From an uncultured Methylopila sp. (GTDB lineage: Bacteria > Pseudomonadota > Alphaproteobacteria > Rhizobiales > Methylopilaceae), in contig CABHPB010000077.1 of NCBI GenBank assembly GCA_902168115.1, positions 1-42,288 of the forward strand: a stretch of 42,288 nt of DNA, given 5' to 3'. Below are positions 22,912-31,201 of this stretch, piece after piece. The translations under genes and the position numbers were made by a program. The notes beneath the pieces were generated by a model. It had not been told where the DNA came from. It ran no database searches and worked only from the letters and a program-made list of their open reading frames with translations. How positions within the stretch are numbered: position 1 is the stretch's first letter; each line of letters starts with the position of its first letter.

Positions 22912-25587
22912 TCACAGCGTCAGCCGCACCTGCCGAACCGCGAGGTCGTCGGGGTCGGCCCTGACGTCGAAGCCGAGGCTTCGGCAGAGCGAGAGCATCG
23001 CGCCGTTCTCGGTCAGCACCTCGCCGGTGACCGCCGCCAGGCCCTCCGTCCGCGCCACCTCGATCATCGCCTGCATCAGCCCGCGGCCAAGGCCCCGGCT
23101 CTTCTCGCCGTCGGCCAGGAGGATCGCGTATTCGCCGGTCTCGACGTCGGGATCGGCGTGGAGCTGGACCAGCCCGACGACCCGCTCGCCCGACAGCGCC
23201 AGCAGCACGAAGGCGCGGGCGTAGTCGATCTGGGTGAGGCGCGCGATGAAGACGCGCGGCACCTCGACGACCGGCGTGAAGAAGCGCTGGCGCAGGTCGT
23301 CCGGCGCGACGTCGCGGAAGAAGGCCGCGACCGCCGGCTCGTCCTCGGGGCGCACGGGCCGCAGCTGGACGCTCGCGCCGTCCTTGAGCGCGAGCTCGCG
23401 CTCGTGCGCCTTCGGATAAGGGCGGATGGCGAGGCGCGGATTGACGCCGCCGCGCGCCGCCGGCGCTGCGGCGACGCGGATGCGCGCGTCGAAGGCGACG
23501 GCGCCGCGTGGCGTCGCGACCAGCGGGTTGATCTCGACCTCGCGCAGTTCCGGCAGGTCGACCGCGAGCTGTGCGATCCGCACGAGGATCTGGGCGACCA
23601 CGTCGCGGTCGGCGGTCGGCCGGTCGTCGTGGCCCCCGAGCAGCCGTCCGGCGACGGTGCGGTCCATCAGTTCGCGCGCAAGGCCCATGTGCAGCGGCGG
23701 GAGCGCGGCGGCGACGTCGCGCCGGAGCGCGGCCGCCCCGCCGCCCGAGCCGAAGGCGATGACCGGGCCGAAGGTCGGATTGTCCGCGACGCCGAGATAG
23801 ACCTCCTGGCCGTCGTCGGGCCGGACGTGAGGCTGGACCAGAAAGCCGTCCACCCGCGCCTGGGGCATGCGCTCGGCGAGCCGTCCGAGCATGCCGCGCG
23901 CGGCTTCGAGCACGGCGTCAGGACCTTCGAGCGCGAGGCGGACGCCGCCCACGACGGCGCGGCGGGGGATGTCGGGCGAGACGATCTTCAGCACCGCGCC
24001 GCGCGGCCCGGACAATCCCGCCGCCACCTCCGCCGCCTCCTCGGGCGTCCTGACGACGGCCTGGGGAAGCGTGGGCACGCCGTAGGCGAGCAGCGTCTCG
24101 GCGACGTCCGTCGGGCCCATCCAGTCGCGTCCGGCGGCGAGCGTCGCCGCGACGGCGGCGCGTGCGCGGGGCAGGTCGGGCGAAAAATCCTCGGGGGCGG
24201 AGGGCGGCGTCGCCAGCAGGGCGGACTGCGCCTCGACGTGGTCGACGAGGTGCATCAGCCCCTGCACGGCGGCTTCCGGCGTGCGGAACATTGGCACATG
24301 CGCCGCCTCGAGCGTGCGGCGGGGCGCGGTCTCGGCCCCGAGGAAGGCGGCGAACACCGGTTTTGGCGGAAAACGCTTGCTGCGCGCCCGCGTCGCCGAC
24401 GCCGCGACCGCCGCGGCGCAGTCGCCGGCGTGCGAGATGCGGCTCGGCGCATGGATCGCGATGGCGGCGTCGACCGCGCCGTCGTCGAGCGCGGCGTCGA
24501 GCGCTGCGCGGTAGCGGTCGCCGCCGGCGTCGCCACAGAGGTCGACCGGGTTCGCCGCGAAGCCTTCCGAGGGCAGGATCTTCGCCAGCGCGTCCTTCGC
24601 CTCGTCCGACAGCATCGCGGGCAGGCCGCCAAGCGCCTTCAGCCGGGCGTGTGCGAGCACGCCGAGCGCGCCGCTGTTCGAGGCGATCGCGACCCGCTTG
24701 CCGGCGAGCGGCGGCGCATGGGCGAGCGTCTCGGCGGCCGCGAACAGCTCCGACAGATCCGCCACCCGCAGCAGCCCGGCGCGCCGGAAGGCGGCGTCGC
24801 AGACCGTCTCGCGGTCGATCAGCGCGCGGGCGAGCGTGCCGCCGCCGCCGAGCTCTTCCGCGCGCTGGGGCGCCTTCACCACCACCACCGGCTTGATGCG
24901 GGCCGCCGCGCGGGCGGCCGACATGAACAGCGCGGCGTCCCCGACGTCGTCGAGATAGAGCAGGATCGCGTGGGTGCGCCGGTCGAGCGCGAAATGATCG
25001 AGCAGGTCGTCGACGTCGACGTCGGCGGTGTCGCCGAGCGAGACGAGCCCCGAAAAACCGATCGAGCGGGCGTTGGCCCAGGCGACGGTCGAGCTCATGA
25101 CGCCGCCGGACTGCGAGATCAGCGCGAGGTCGCCCGGCGAGGCCGCCTCGGCCGCGCTGGCGTTCAGTCGCACATGCGGGCTCTGGACGCCGAGGCAGCC
25201 GGGCCCGACGACCCGCACCCCGCGCGGGCGCGCCGCCTCCAGCACCGCCTTGCGGAAATCGGGCGCGCGGGTCTGCGGCGTCAGCGTGATGACGACGACG
25301 GCGCGCGCGCCGGCCTCGCCGGCCTCGTGCACGATCCGGGGGACGCTCGGCGCAGGGGCGGTCACGACCACGAGGTCCGGAGCGGCGCCGAGCGCGGAGA
25401 AGGAGGCCGCGGCCGAGAGGCCGTCGATCGCCTTGTGGTCGGGATTGACGAGACCGATCGGTCCCTTGAACGCGCCGGCCCGCAGGTTGGTAAGGATCGC
25501 CCGGCCGACGCTGCCGGCCTTCGGACTGCCGCCGACGAGCGTGACCGAGCGCGGCGCGAAGACGGCGTCGAGGTTGCGAAGGGTCAC
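22912..25587 (-). CDS. Pat-like protein acetyltransferase (acyl-CoA synthetase-like plus GNAT)
   Basis: An 891-residue fusion. Residues 1-130 are a CoA-binding Rossmann domain (VTLVGGSPKAGSVGRAI), about 140-440 succinyl-CoA ligase-like domains, about 485-700 an ATP-grasp domain, and about 730-891 a GNAT domain with acetyl-CoA motif KSRGLGRGLMQAM. In active ADP-forming acetyl-CoA synthetases an SHTGA loop carries the phospho-His; here the equivalent (residues 247-255) reads GGGGTLARA, so the His is missing and the synthetase part is probably regulatory. The layout is that of PatZ/Pat lysine acetyltransferases, which silence acetyl-CoA synthetase and other metabolic enzymes. Confidence 0.92.
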   Translation of the reverse strand: MTLRNLDAVFAPRSVTLVGGSPKAGSVGRAILTNLRAGAFKGPIGLVNPDHKAIDGLSAAASFSALGAAPDLVVVTAPAPSVPRIVHEAGEAGARAVVVITLTPQTRAPDFRKAVLEAARPRGVRVVGPGCLGVQSPHVRLNASAAEAASPGDLALISQSGGVMSSTVAWANARSIGFSGLVSLGDTADVDVDDLLDHFALDRRTHAILLYLDDVGDAALFMSAARAAARIKPVVVVKAPQRAEELGGGGTLARALIDRETVCDAAFRRAGLLRVADLSELFAAAETLAHAPPLAGKRVAIASNSGALGVLAHARLKALGGLPAMLSDEAKDALAKILPSEGFAANPVDLCGDAGGDRYRAALDAALDDGAVDAAIAIHAPSRISHAGDCAAAVAASATRARSKRFPPKPVFAAFLGAETAPRRTLEAAHVPMFRTPEAAVQGLMHLVDHVEAQSALLATPPSAPEDFSPDLPRARAAVAATLAAGRDWMGPTDVAETLLAYGVPTLPQAVVRTPEEAAEVAAGLSGPRGAVLKIVSPDIPRRAVVGGVRLALEGPDAVLEAARGMLGRLAERMPQARVDGFLVQPHVRPDDGQEVYLGVADNPTFGPVIAFGSGGGAAALRRDVAAALPPLHMGLARELMDRTVAGRLLGGHDDRPTADRDVVAQILVRIAQLAVDLPELREVEINPLVATPRGAVAFDARIRVAAAPAARGGVNPRLAIRPYPKAHERELALKDGASVQLRPVRPEDEPAVAAFFRDVAPDDLRQRFFTPVVEVPRVFIARLTQIDYARAFVLLALSGERVVGLVQLHADPDVETGEYAILLADGEKSRGLGRGLMQAMIEVARTEGLAAVTGEVLTENGAMLSLCRSLGFDVRADPDDLAVRQVRLTL

Positions 25588-25706
25588 GAGCCCCCCGCCC
25601 GGATCGCTCTAAGCAAAGGGCAACTCCGCTCTCGCCTTTTCGTCGCGCCCGACTACGGTCGGCGCACGGCCGCGGCCGTGCAGACATTCTGGATCGGAAA
25701 ACGCGA

Positions 25707-26435
25707 ATGTCCCGTCGCTGGATCGCAAGCGCCCTCGTACTTTTCGCGATGACGACGGCTGCGGGGGCCGAACGTCTGCGCTTCGCGGGCCACGAGTTCG
25801 AGGTGAAGGCAGGCCGGGGCCTCGGGCCGGGGCCGAACGACTGGTCGAGTTCGCAGGCCTTCATCGATGGCAAGGGTCGGCTTCACCTGAAGCTGTCTCC
25901 GAAGAACGGGCGCTGGGTCGCCGGCGAGGCGTCCTCGGTCGAGCGTTTCGGCTTCGGAGTTTATGAGATCGAGTACGAGGGCGATATCGAGGCCCTCGAT
26001 CCGAATGTCGTGTTCGGCTTCTTCAACTACCCGACCGCGGATGTCGGCCCCGACGCCACCCGCGAGATCGACGTCGAGTTCGCGCGCTGGGGCGAGCGCG
26101 GCAACCGCGCCCTGAACTACACGGTCTGGCCGGTGGAGCCCGGGCGGCGCTACGGGCATCGCAGCCTCGACTTCTTCCGCTCGGTCCGCCGCAGCCTCCA
26201 CCGCTTCGTCTGGTCGAGGAAGAGCGTCGCCTACGAGTCCGTCGAACTCGATCGCGACGGCAGGCCGGAGCGGCGCCGAAGCTGGACGTTCCGGCCGGAC
26301 AAGCCGGGCAAGAGCATCGCGGCCGAGCCGATGCCGATCCACTTCAACCTTTGGGCGTTCCGCGGACGCCCGCCGACCGACGGCAAGCCGGTCGAGGTCG
26401 TGGTGAGGCGCTTCTCCTTCACGCCCGCTAAATGA
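25707..26435 (+). CDS. Secreted glycoside hydrolase family 16 protein
   Basis: A 242-residue protein with a signal peptide (residues 1-21, MSRRWIASALVLFAMTTAAG). The GH16 catalytic motif is EIDVE at 120-124, with Glu120 the nucleophile, Asp122 and Glu124 the acid/base. FGFGVYEIEYEG and VVFGFFNY upstream and IHFNLWAFRG downstream are the surrounding strands. GH16 enzymes cleave or transfer beta-1,3/1,4-glucans and galactans. The substrate is not evident; the protein may remodel the organism's own exopolysaccharide. It is divergent from the acetyltransferase gene and converges with lutC (3 bp apart). Confidence 0.85.
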   Translation: MSRRWIASALVLFAMTTAAGAERLRFAGHEFEVKAGRGLGPGPNDWSSSQAFIDGKGRLHLKLSPKNGRWVAGEASSVERFGFGVYEIEYEGDIEALDPNVVFGFFNYPTADVGPDATREIDVEFARWGERGNRALNYTVWPVEPGRRYGHRSLDFFRSVRRSLHRFVWSRKSVAYESVELDRDGRPERRRSWTFRPDKPGKSIAAEPMPIHFNLWAFRGRPPTDGKPVEVVVRRFSFTPAK

Positions 26436-26438
26436 GCG

Positions 26439-27344
26439 TCACGGCTGGGTGCTGGCCGGGGGATCGCTCGCGGGAAAGCTCTCCTCGATCTCCTCGTCGA
26501 GCTTGTCCTGCTCGTGCTCGGACGGCGCCTTGTCGTCCTTGGGCTTCGCCGGCGCCGGCTCGGCGGGCTTGTCCTTCTCCCCGCCGAGCGTCGAGCGGAT
26601 CTCGGCCGGGGCGGGCGTCGAGCCTGCCGGCGTCGCCGCTGCGGCATGCGGCGCGGCGGCGAGTTCCTGGTCCCTGTCGATCAGCACGATGTGCAGCCTC
26701 CTCGGGCCGTGCGCGCCCATCAGCAGCACCTGTTCGATGTCCGCCGAACGGGACGGGCCGGTGATCCAGTTGACGGTGCGCGGCATCACGCCGGCCCCGT
26801 ACGCCGCTCGGACCCGTGACCAGACGTCCTCATAGGTCGCGGACAGATCGGCGGCGTCGACCAGAACAACGTGCGTCTCGGGCAGGAAGTTCAGCGTGGT
26901 CGGGTTGTCCGCGCCCGAGACCAGCACGAGCGTCCCGGTCTCAGCGACCCCGCCGAAGGCCGCGCTGACGCCGGTCTCGTCGTCGCCGAAGCTGCGGCCG
27001 GTCGAGGTCTCGATCGACGCCTCGCGCCAGGGCAGGACGGACAGTCGCGGGTCGTCGCCGCGCTTCACCTTGAGTTCGAGGTTCCGGCCGCGCAGGAAAT
27101 CCGCGATGGCCGCGGGCGCCTCGTCGGCCGAATGCACGATCGAGATGGTCGCGGCCGAGGCCTCGGCCTGCTCGACGAATACCTTCAGCTGTTCGGCGCG
27201 CGGCTTCGACGCGGCCCGCGCGGGAATGACGCCCGAGGGATGCCCGGCGAGGCGGTCCTCCACGACCTTGAGCCGCGGGCGTTCCTCGCCGGTCACGCCG
27301 AGCGAGCGGCGCACGTTCGCCATCACCTGTTCGCGCGGGGTCAT
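26439..27344 (-). CDS. lutC: LutC-type lactate utilisation protein with ESFPASDPP tail
   Basis: A 301-residue LUD-domain protein. The LUD fold runs to about residue 223, with GVSAAFGGVAETGTLVLVSG and later RTVNWITGPSRSADIEQVLL being typical. LutC joins LutA and LutB in oxidising L-lactate to pyruvate. The family is usually about 220-240 residues; here an acidic, Pro/Ala/Lys-rich extension follows, ending in LDEEIEESFPASDPPAS. That ESFPASDPP motif is otherwise found in short free-standing alphaproteobacterial proteins, so this is a fusion or a shared tail signal. The ATG at 27344 overlaps the lutB stop as ATGA; an in-frame start at 27365 is less likely. Confidence 0.9.
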   Translation of the reverse strand: MTPREQVMANVRRSLGVTGEERPRLKVVEDRLAGHPSGVIPARAASKPRAEQLKVFVEQAEASAATISIVHSADEAPAAIADFLRGRNLELKVKRGDDPRLSVLPWREASIETSTGRSFGDDETGVSAAFGGVAETGTLVLVSGADNPTTLNFLPETHVVLVDAADLSATYEDVWSRVRAAYGAGVMPRTVNWITGPSRSADIEQVLLMGAHGPRRLHIVLIDRDQELAAAPHAAAATPAGSTPAPAEIRSTLGGEKDKPAEPAPAKPKDDKAPSEHEQDKLDEEIEESFPASDPPASTQP

Positions 27345-28768
27345 CGTTTCGCCCTCGCGCGCCACTGGGCCTGAAAGGTGTCGCCTTGCGGGGCGGCGAA
27401 GTCGCGCGAGCCGGTCCAGCCGCCGGCGAGCGGCAGCGACGCGAAGCGCCCCTTGCTCCGCCCGGCGAGCGCGAGCGCGCGCATGCCGACGCGGGTCGCG
27501 AAGCGATAGAGCCCGGGCCGCCGTGCGAAGAAGCTCCAGAATCTCAGGCCGGATCGCACCGTCGCGGGCGAGAGGTGGCGCTCGAACTCCTTCTCGCGCC
27601 AGTTCCGCATCAGCTTCGGCAACGGGATGCGGACCGGGCAGACGCTTTCGCAGCGCCCGCAGAAGGTCGAGGCGTTCGGCAGATGCCCGGCCTTGTCGAC
27701 GCCGATCAGCGAGGGCGACAGCACCGAGCCCATCGGGCCGGGATAGACCCAGCCGTAAGCGTGGCCGCCGACCGCGTGATAGACCGGGCAGTGGTTCATG
27801 CAGGCGGCGCAGCGGATGCAGCGCAGCATCTCGCGGAACTCGCCGCCGAGCATCGACGAGCGGCCGTTGTCGAGCAGGATGACGTGGTACTCGCCCGGCC
27901 CGTCGACGTCGGCCTCGCGGCGGGGGCCGGTCGAGAAGGTCGTGTAGACGGTGATGTCTTGGCCGGTCGCCGAGCGCGCCAGCACGCGCAGCATCTGTGA
28001 GACGTCGTCCAGCGTCGGCACCAGCTTCTCGATCGACGCCAGCACGATGTGGACTTTGGGCAGGGTCTGGCTGAGGTCGCCGTTGCCCTCGTTGGTCACG
28101 ATGATCGACGTGCCGGTCTCGGCGACGAGGAAGTTCGCGCCGGTCATGCCGACGTCGGCCGCGAGGAACTTCTTGCGCAGCATGGCGCGCGCCTCGGCGA
28201 GGAGCGACTCCGGCGCCGAGAGGTCGCGATCGTCCGGCAGGCCCTCGTGGGCCGCGCGGAAATTCTCTTCGATCTGGTCGCGGTTGAGATGGATGACGGG
28301 CGCCACGATGTGGCTCGGCCGCTCGCCGCGCAGCTGGATAATGTATTCGCCGAGATCGGTTTCGACCGGCGTGACGCCGGCGGCCTCGAGATGGCCGTTG
28401 AGGTCGATCTCCTCGGAGATCATCGACTTGCCCTTGGCGATCGTCTTCGCGCCGACGCGCTTGCAGATGTCGATGACGACTTTTCGGGCGTCGTCGGCGG
28501 TCGGGGCGAAATGGACGTGGCCGCCGGCCTCGGTCACCCGCTTCTCATACGCTTCGAGATAGAGGTCGAGATGGGCGAGCGTGTGGTTCTTGATGTCGCG
28601 CGCGGCGTCGCGCAGCGCCTCGAACTCCGGCAGCTTGTCGGCCGCCTTGCGGCGCTTGGCGATGAAGCCGCTCTCGACGTTGCCGAGCGCGCGCTGGAGC
28701 GCCGGGTCGCGCAGCGCCTCGTGAGCGTTGTCCTTGAAGGCGGGGGAGGTGGGGACGTGGATGGTCAT
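27341..28768 (-). CDS. lutB: LutB-type iron-sulfur lactate utilisation protein
   Basis: A 475-residue protein. The N-terminal part is a LUD domain (KGKSMISEEIDLN, GANFLVAETGTSIIVTNEGN). The C-terminal part holds two 4Fe-4S cluster motifs: Cys317, Cys320, Cys323 and Cys327, then Cys370, Cys373 and Cys377. It carries electrons within the LutABC complex that converts L-lactate to pyruvate. I chose the ATG at 28768 because GGAGGTGACGCC precedes it; the 23 extra upstream codons overlap the lutA end and are Arg/Ser-rich. It starts 4 bp after lutA ends and overlaps lutC by four bases. Confidence 0.95.
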   Translation of the reverse strand: MTIHVPTSPAFKDNAHEALRDPALQRALGNVESGFIAKRRKAADKLPEFEALRDAARDIKNHTLAHLDLYLEAYEKRVTEAGGHVHFAPTADDARKVVIDICKRVGAKTIAKGKSMISEEIDLNGHLEAAGVTPVETDLGEYIIQLRGERPSHIVAPVIHLNRDQIEENFRAAHEGLPDDRDLSAPESLLAEARAMLRKKFLAADVGMTGANFLVAETGTSIIVTNEGNGDLSQTLPKVHIVLASIEKLVPTLDDVSQMLRVLARSATGQDITVYTTFSTGPRREADVDGPGEYHVILLDNGRSSMLGGEFREMLRCIRCAACMNHCPVYHAVGGHAYGWVYPGPMGSVLSPSLIGVDKAGHLPNASTFCGRCESVCPVRIPLPKLMRNWREKEFERHLSPATVRSGLRFWSFFARRPGLYRFATRVGMRALALAGRSKGRFASLPLAGGWTGSRDFAAPQGDTFQAQWRARAKR

Positions 28769-28772
28769 GGCG

Positions 28773-29606
28773 TCACCTCCGCGCCGGCTCGCCGATCGCC
28801 GGCTCGTCGCCCATGCCGGCGAGCACCTCGGCGACATGACGCGCCTTCACCGGCCGGCCGAGCCGCTGCAGCTTGCCCGCCATATTCATGAGGCAGCCGA
28901 GGTCGCCGGCGAGGAGCGTCGGCGCGTTCGAGGCGGAGATGTTGTCTACCTTCTTGGACACGATCGCGTCGGAGATCTCGCCGTACTTCACCGAGAACGT
29001 CCCGCCGAAGCCGCAGCAGACGTCCGGGTCCTTCATCTCGCAGACGCTCAGTCCCTCGACGCTGTCGAGCAGCTTTCGCGGCTGGGTTTTGATCCCGAGC
29101 TCGCGCAGGCCCGCGCAGCTGTCGTGATAGGTGACGGCGCCGTCGAACCGGGCCTTGACCGCGCTCATGCCGCGCACGTCGACGAGGAAGCTGACGAGCT
29201 CGTGGACCTTGCCGGAGAACGCCTCCGCCCGGCGCGCGAGGTCCGGCTCTCCGGCGAACAGCTCCGGATAGTGCTTCTTCAGCTGGCCGGCGCAGGAGCC
29301 GGACGGCGCGACCACGTAGTCGACGCCCTGGAACGCGTCGATGGCCTGAAGGGCGAGCGCCCGCGCGGTCGCGCGGTCGCCCGAGTTGAAGGCCGGCTGG
29401 CCGCAACAGGTCTGCGACGGGACCACCACCTCGCACCCCGATTCCTCGATCAGTTTCGCCGCGGCGAAGCCGATCGAAGGGCGGATCAGATCGACGAGGC
29501 AGGTGGCGAAAAGCCCGACCCGAGGCCTGGGCTCATGCGTATGGACCACTTGAAACGGCTCCAGATCAGCGGACAAATGAGTGATCGGCGAAACGGATGG
29601 CGACAT
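28773..29606 (-). CDS. lutA: LutA-type (Fe-S)-binding lactate utilisation protein
   Basis: A 277-residue protein with two cysteine-rich CCG domains: TCCGQPAFNSG (Cys67, Cys68) and VCCGFGGTFSVKY near residue 202, each with an associated upstream Cys-containing strand (LFATCLVDL, YHDSCAGLRELG). These bind an unusual [4Fe-4S] cluster in heterodisulfide-reductase-like proteins. It is the first gene of lutABC. I chose the ATG at 29606 (MSPSVSP); an alternative at 29636 would add 10 residues, and neither has a strong ribosome site. The gene is divergent from glcD, with a 14-bp palindrome between them. Confidence 0.93.
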   Translation of the reverse strand: MSPSVSPITHLSADLEPFQVVHTHEPRPRVGLFATCLVDLIRPSIGFAAAKLIEESGCEVVVPSQTCCGQPAFNSGDRATARALALQAIDAFQGVDYVVAPSGSCAGQLKKHYPELFAGEPDLARRAEAFSGKVHELVSFLVDVRGMSAVKARFDGAVTYHDSCAGLRELGIKTQPRKLLDSVEGLSVCEMKDPDVCCGFGGTFSVKYGEISDAIVSKKVDNISASNAPTLLAGDLGCLMNMAGKLQRLGRPVKARHVAEVLAGMGDEPAIGEPARR

Positions 29607-29673
29607 TCGCCGCACCGGCGCCTGCGCGCAAGGCATGACTGGCCCTCGCGCTTCGACTAGGGATTTCGCGCAG

Positions 29674-29687
29674 CCTGATATATCAGG
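29674..29687. promoter_or_regulatory. Perfect palindrome between divergent lut and glc operons
   Basis: CCTGATATATCAGG is a perfect 14-bp palindrome about 70 bp from each start. On the plus strand TTCGAC at 29652-29657 and TGATAT near 29676 are 18 bp apart and could be the glcD promoter, so a bound regulator would cover the -10. Short palindromes of this kind suit GntR/FCD-type regulators such as LldR or GlcC, but no regulator gene is adjacent. Confidence 0.6.
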
Positions 29688-29752
29688 GCGGCGCTCACGC
29701 CCGACCGGCGCTGCGTCGCCGAGAACAACGGGCGGAGGTGGGAGGACGACAG

Positions 29753-31201
29753 ATGAGCGGCATCGCCATGCCGGAGCCCGATCCGCGCATTCTCGCGCGG
29801 CGGGACCAGATCGTCGCCGGGCTCAAGGAGATCGTGAAGGGCGAGGGAGTCATCGACAGCGAGGACGAGCGCCGCGCCTTCGAGACCGACGCGCTCACCG
29901 CCTACCGCCGCATGCCGCTCGCCGTCGTGCTTCCCTCGACCACGCAGGAGGTGGCCGCGGTCCTGAAGTACCTGAACCGGGAGGGCGTGCCGATCATCCC
30001 GCGCGGGGCGGGGACCTCGCTCGCTGGCGGCGCGCTGCCGCAGGAGGACGCGGTCGTCGTCGGCGTCTCCAAGATGGCGCGCGTGCTCGACGTCAACCTC
30101 GCCGACCGGACCATGCGGGTCGAGACCGGCATCACCAATCTCGGCGTGTCCGGCGCGATCTCCCATGAGGGCTTCTTCTACGCCCCCGATCCCTCCTCAC
30201 AGCTCGCCTGCACCATCGCCGGCAACATCGCGATGAACTCGGGCGGGGCGCATTGCCTGAAATATGGGGTGACCACCAACAACCTGATGGGCGTCGTCTT
30301 CGTCACGATGGAGGGCGAGATCGTCGAGATCGGCGGCGACGCGATGGATGCGCCCGGGCTCGACATGCTCGGCCTGATCTGCGGCTCGGAAGGCCAGTTC
30401 GGGATCGTCACCGAGGCGACGCTGCGCATCCTGCCGATGGCCGAGGGCGCGCGGCCGATCCTGTTCGGCTTCCCCTCGAGCGAGGCGGCGGGCGCCGCGA
30501 CCGCGGCGGTGATCGGCGCCGGCATCGTCCCGGTCGCGATCGAGTTCATGGACAAGATCGCGATCGACATCTGCGAGGACTTCGCCCATGCCGGCTATCC
30601 GATGGACGCCGGCGCCCTGCTGATCGTCGAGGTCGAGGGCGCGCCCGCCGAGATTGACGAGCAGCTCGCCCGCATCGGCGAGGTGGCCCGCGCGAACGGC
30701 GCCACGTCCGCGCGGCAGGCGACGACGGCCGCCGAGGCCGCCGCGATCTGGAAGGGCAGAAAATCCGCCTTCGGCGCGATGGGCCGGATCTCCGACTACA
30801 TCTGCATGGACGGCACCATTCCGACCGGACGCCTGCCCGAGATCCTCGCCCGCATCACCGAGATCTGCGACGCAGCGGAGCTCAAGGTCGCCAACATCTT
30901 CCACGCCGGCGACGGCAACCTGCATCCGCTGGTGCTCTACGACATGAACGACCCGGTCTCGCTCGCGAAGGCCGAGAGGGCCGGCGAGGACATCCTGATC
31001 GCCTGCGTCGAGGTCGGCGGCTGCCTGACCGGCGAGCACGGCGTCGGCATCGAGAAGCGCGAGCTGATGACGACGCAGTTCACGGAAGGCGAGCTGTTCC
31101 AGCAGATGCGGGTGAAGTCCGCCTTCGACCCGAACTGGCTGATGAACCCCGCCAAGGTCTTCCCGCTCCACATGCGCGGCGAAACGAGGAAGGCCGCGTG
31201 A
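29753..31201 (+). CDS. glcD: Glycolate oxidase FAD-linked subunit
   Basis: A 482-residue FAD-binding dehydrogenase. The PCMH-type FAD domain shows PIIPRGAGTSLAGGALP near residue 80, then SSQLACTIAGNIAMNSGGAH. The C-terminal FAD oxidase domain includes VANIFHAGDGNLHPLVLYD and TGEHGVGIEKREL. It oxidises glycolate to glyoxylate with GlcE and GlcF. I chose the ATG at 29753 because GGAGGACG precedes it; a GTG 15 bases upstream is less likely. The gene ends in a four-base overlap with glcE (GTGA), and the whole operon is divergent from lutABC. Confidence 0.95.
   Translation: MSGIAMPEPDPRILARRDQIVAGLKEIVKGEGVIDSEDERRAFETDALTAYRRMPLAVVLPSTTQEVAAVLKYLNREGVPIIPRGAGTSLAGGALPQEDAVVVGVSKMARVLDVNLADRTMRVETGITNLGVSGAISHEGFFYAPDPSSQLACTIAGNIAMNSGGAHCLKYGVTTNNLMGVVFVTMEGEIVEIGGDAMDAPGLDMLGLICGSEGQFGIVTEATLRILPMAEGARPILFGFPSSEAAGAATAAVIGAGIVPVAIEFMDKIAIDICEDFAHAGYPMDAGALLIVEVEGAPAEIDEQLARIGEVARANGATSARQATTAAEAAAIWKGRKSAFGAMGRISDYICMDGTIPTGRLPEILARITEICDAAELKVANIFHAGDGNLHPLVLYDMNDPVSLAKAERAGEDILIACVEVGGCLTGEHGVGIEKRELMTTQFTEGELFQQMRVKSAFDPNWLMNPAKVFPLHMRGETRKAA

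Noticed and set aside
23158-25752. 864-codon plus-strand open frame opposite the Pat-like acetyltransferase
   Set aside because: Antisense shadow rich in Arg, Asp and Gly without any domain.
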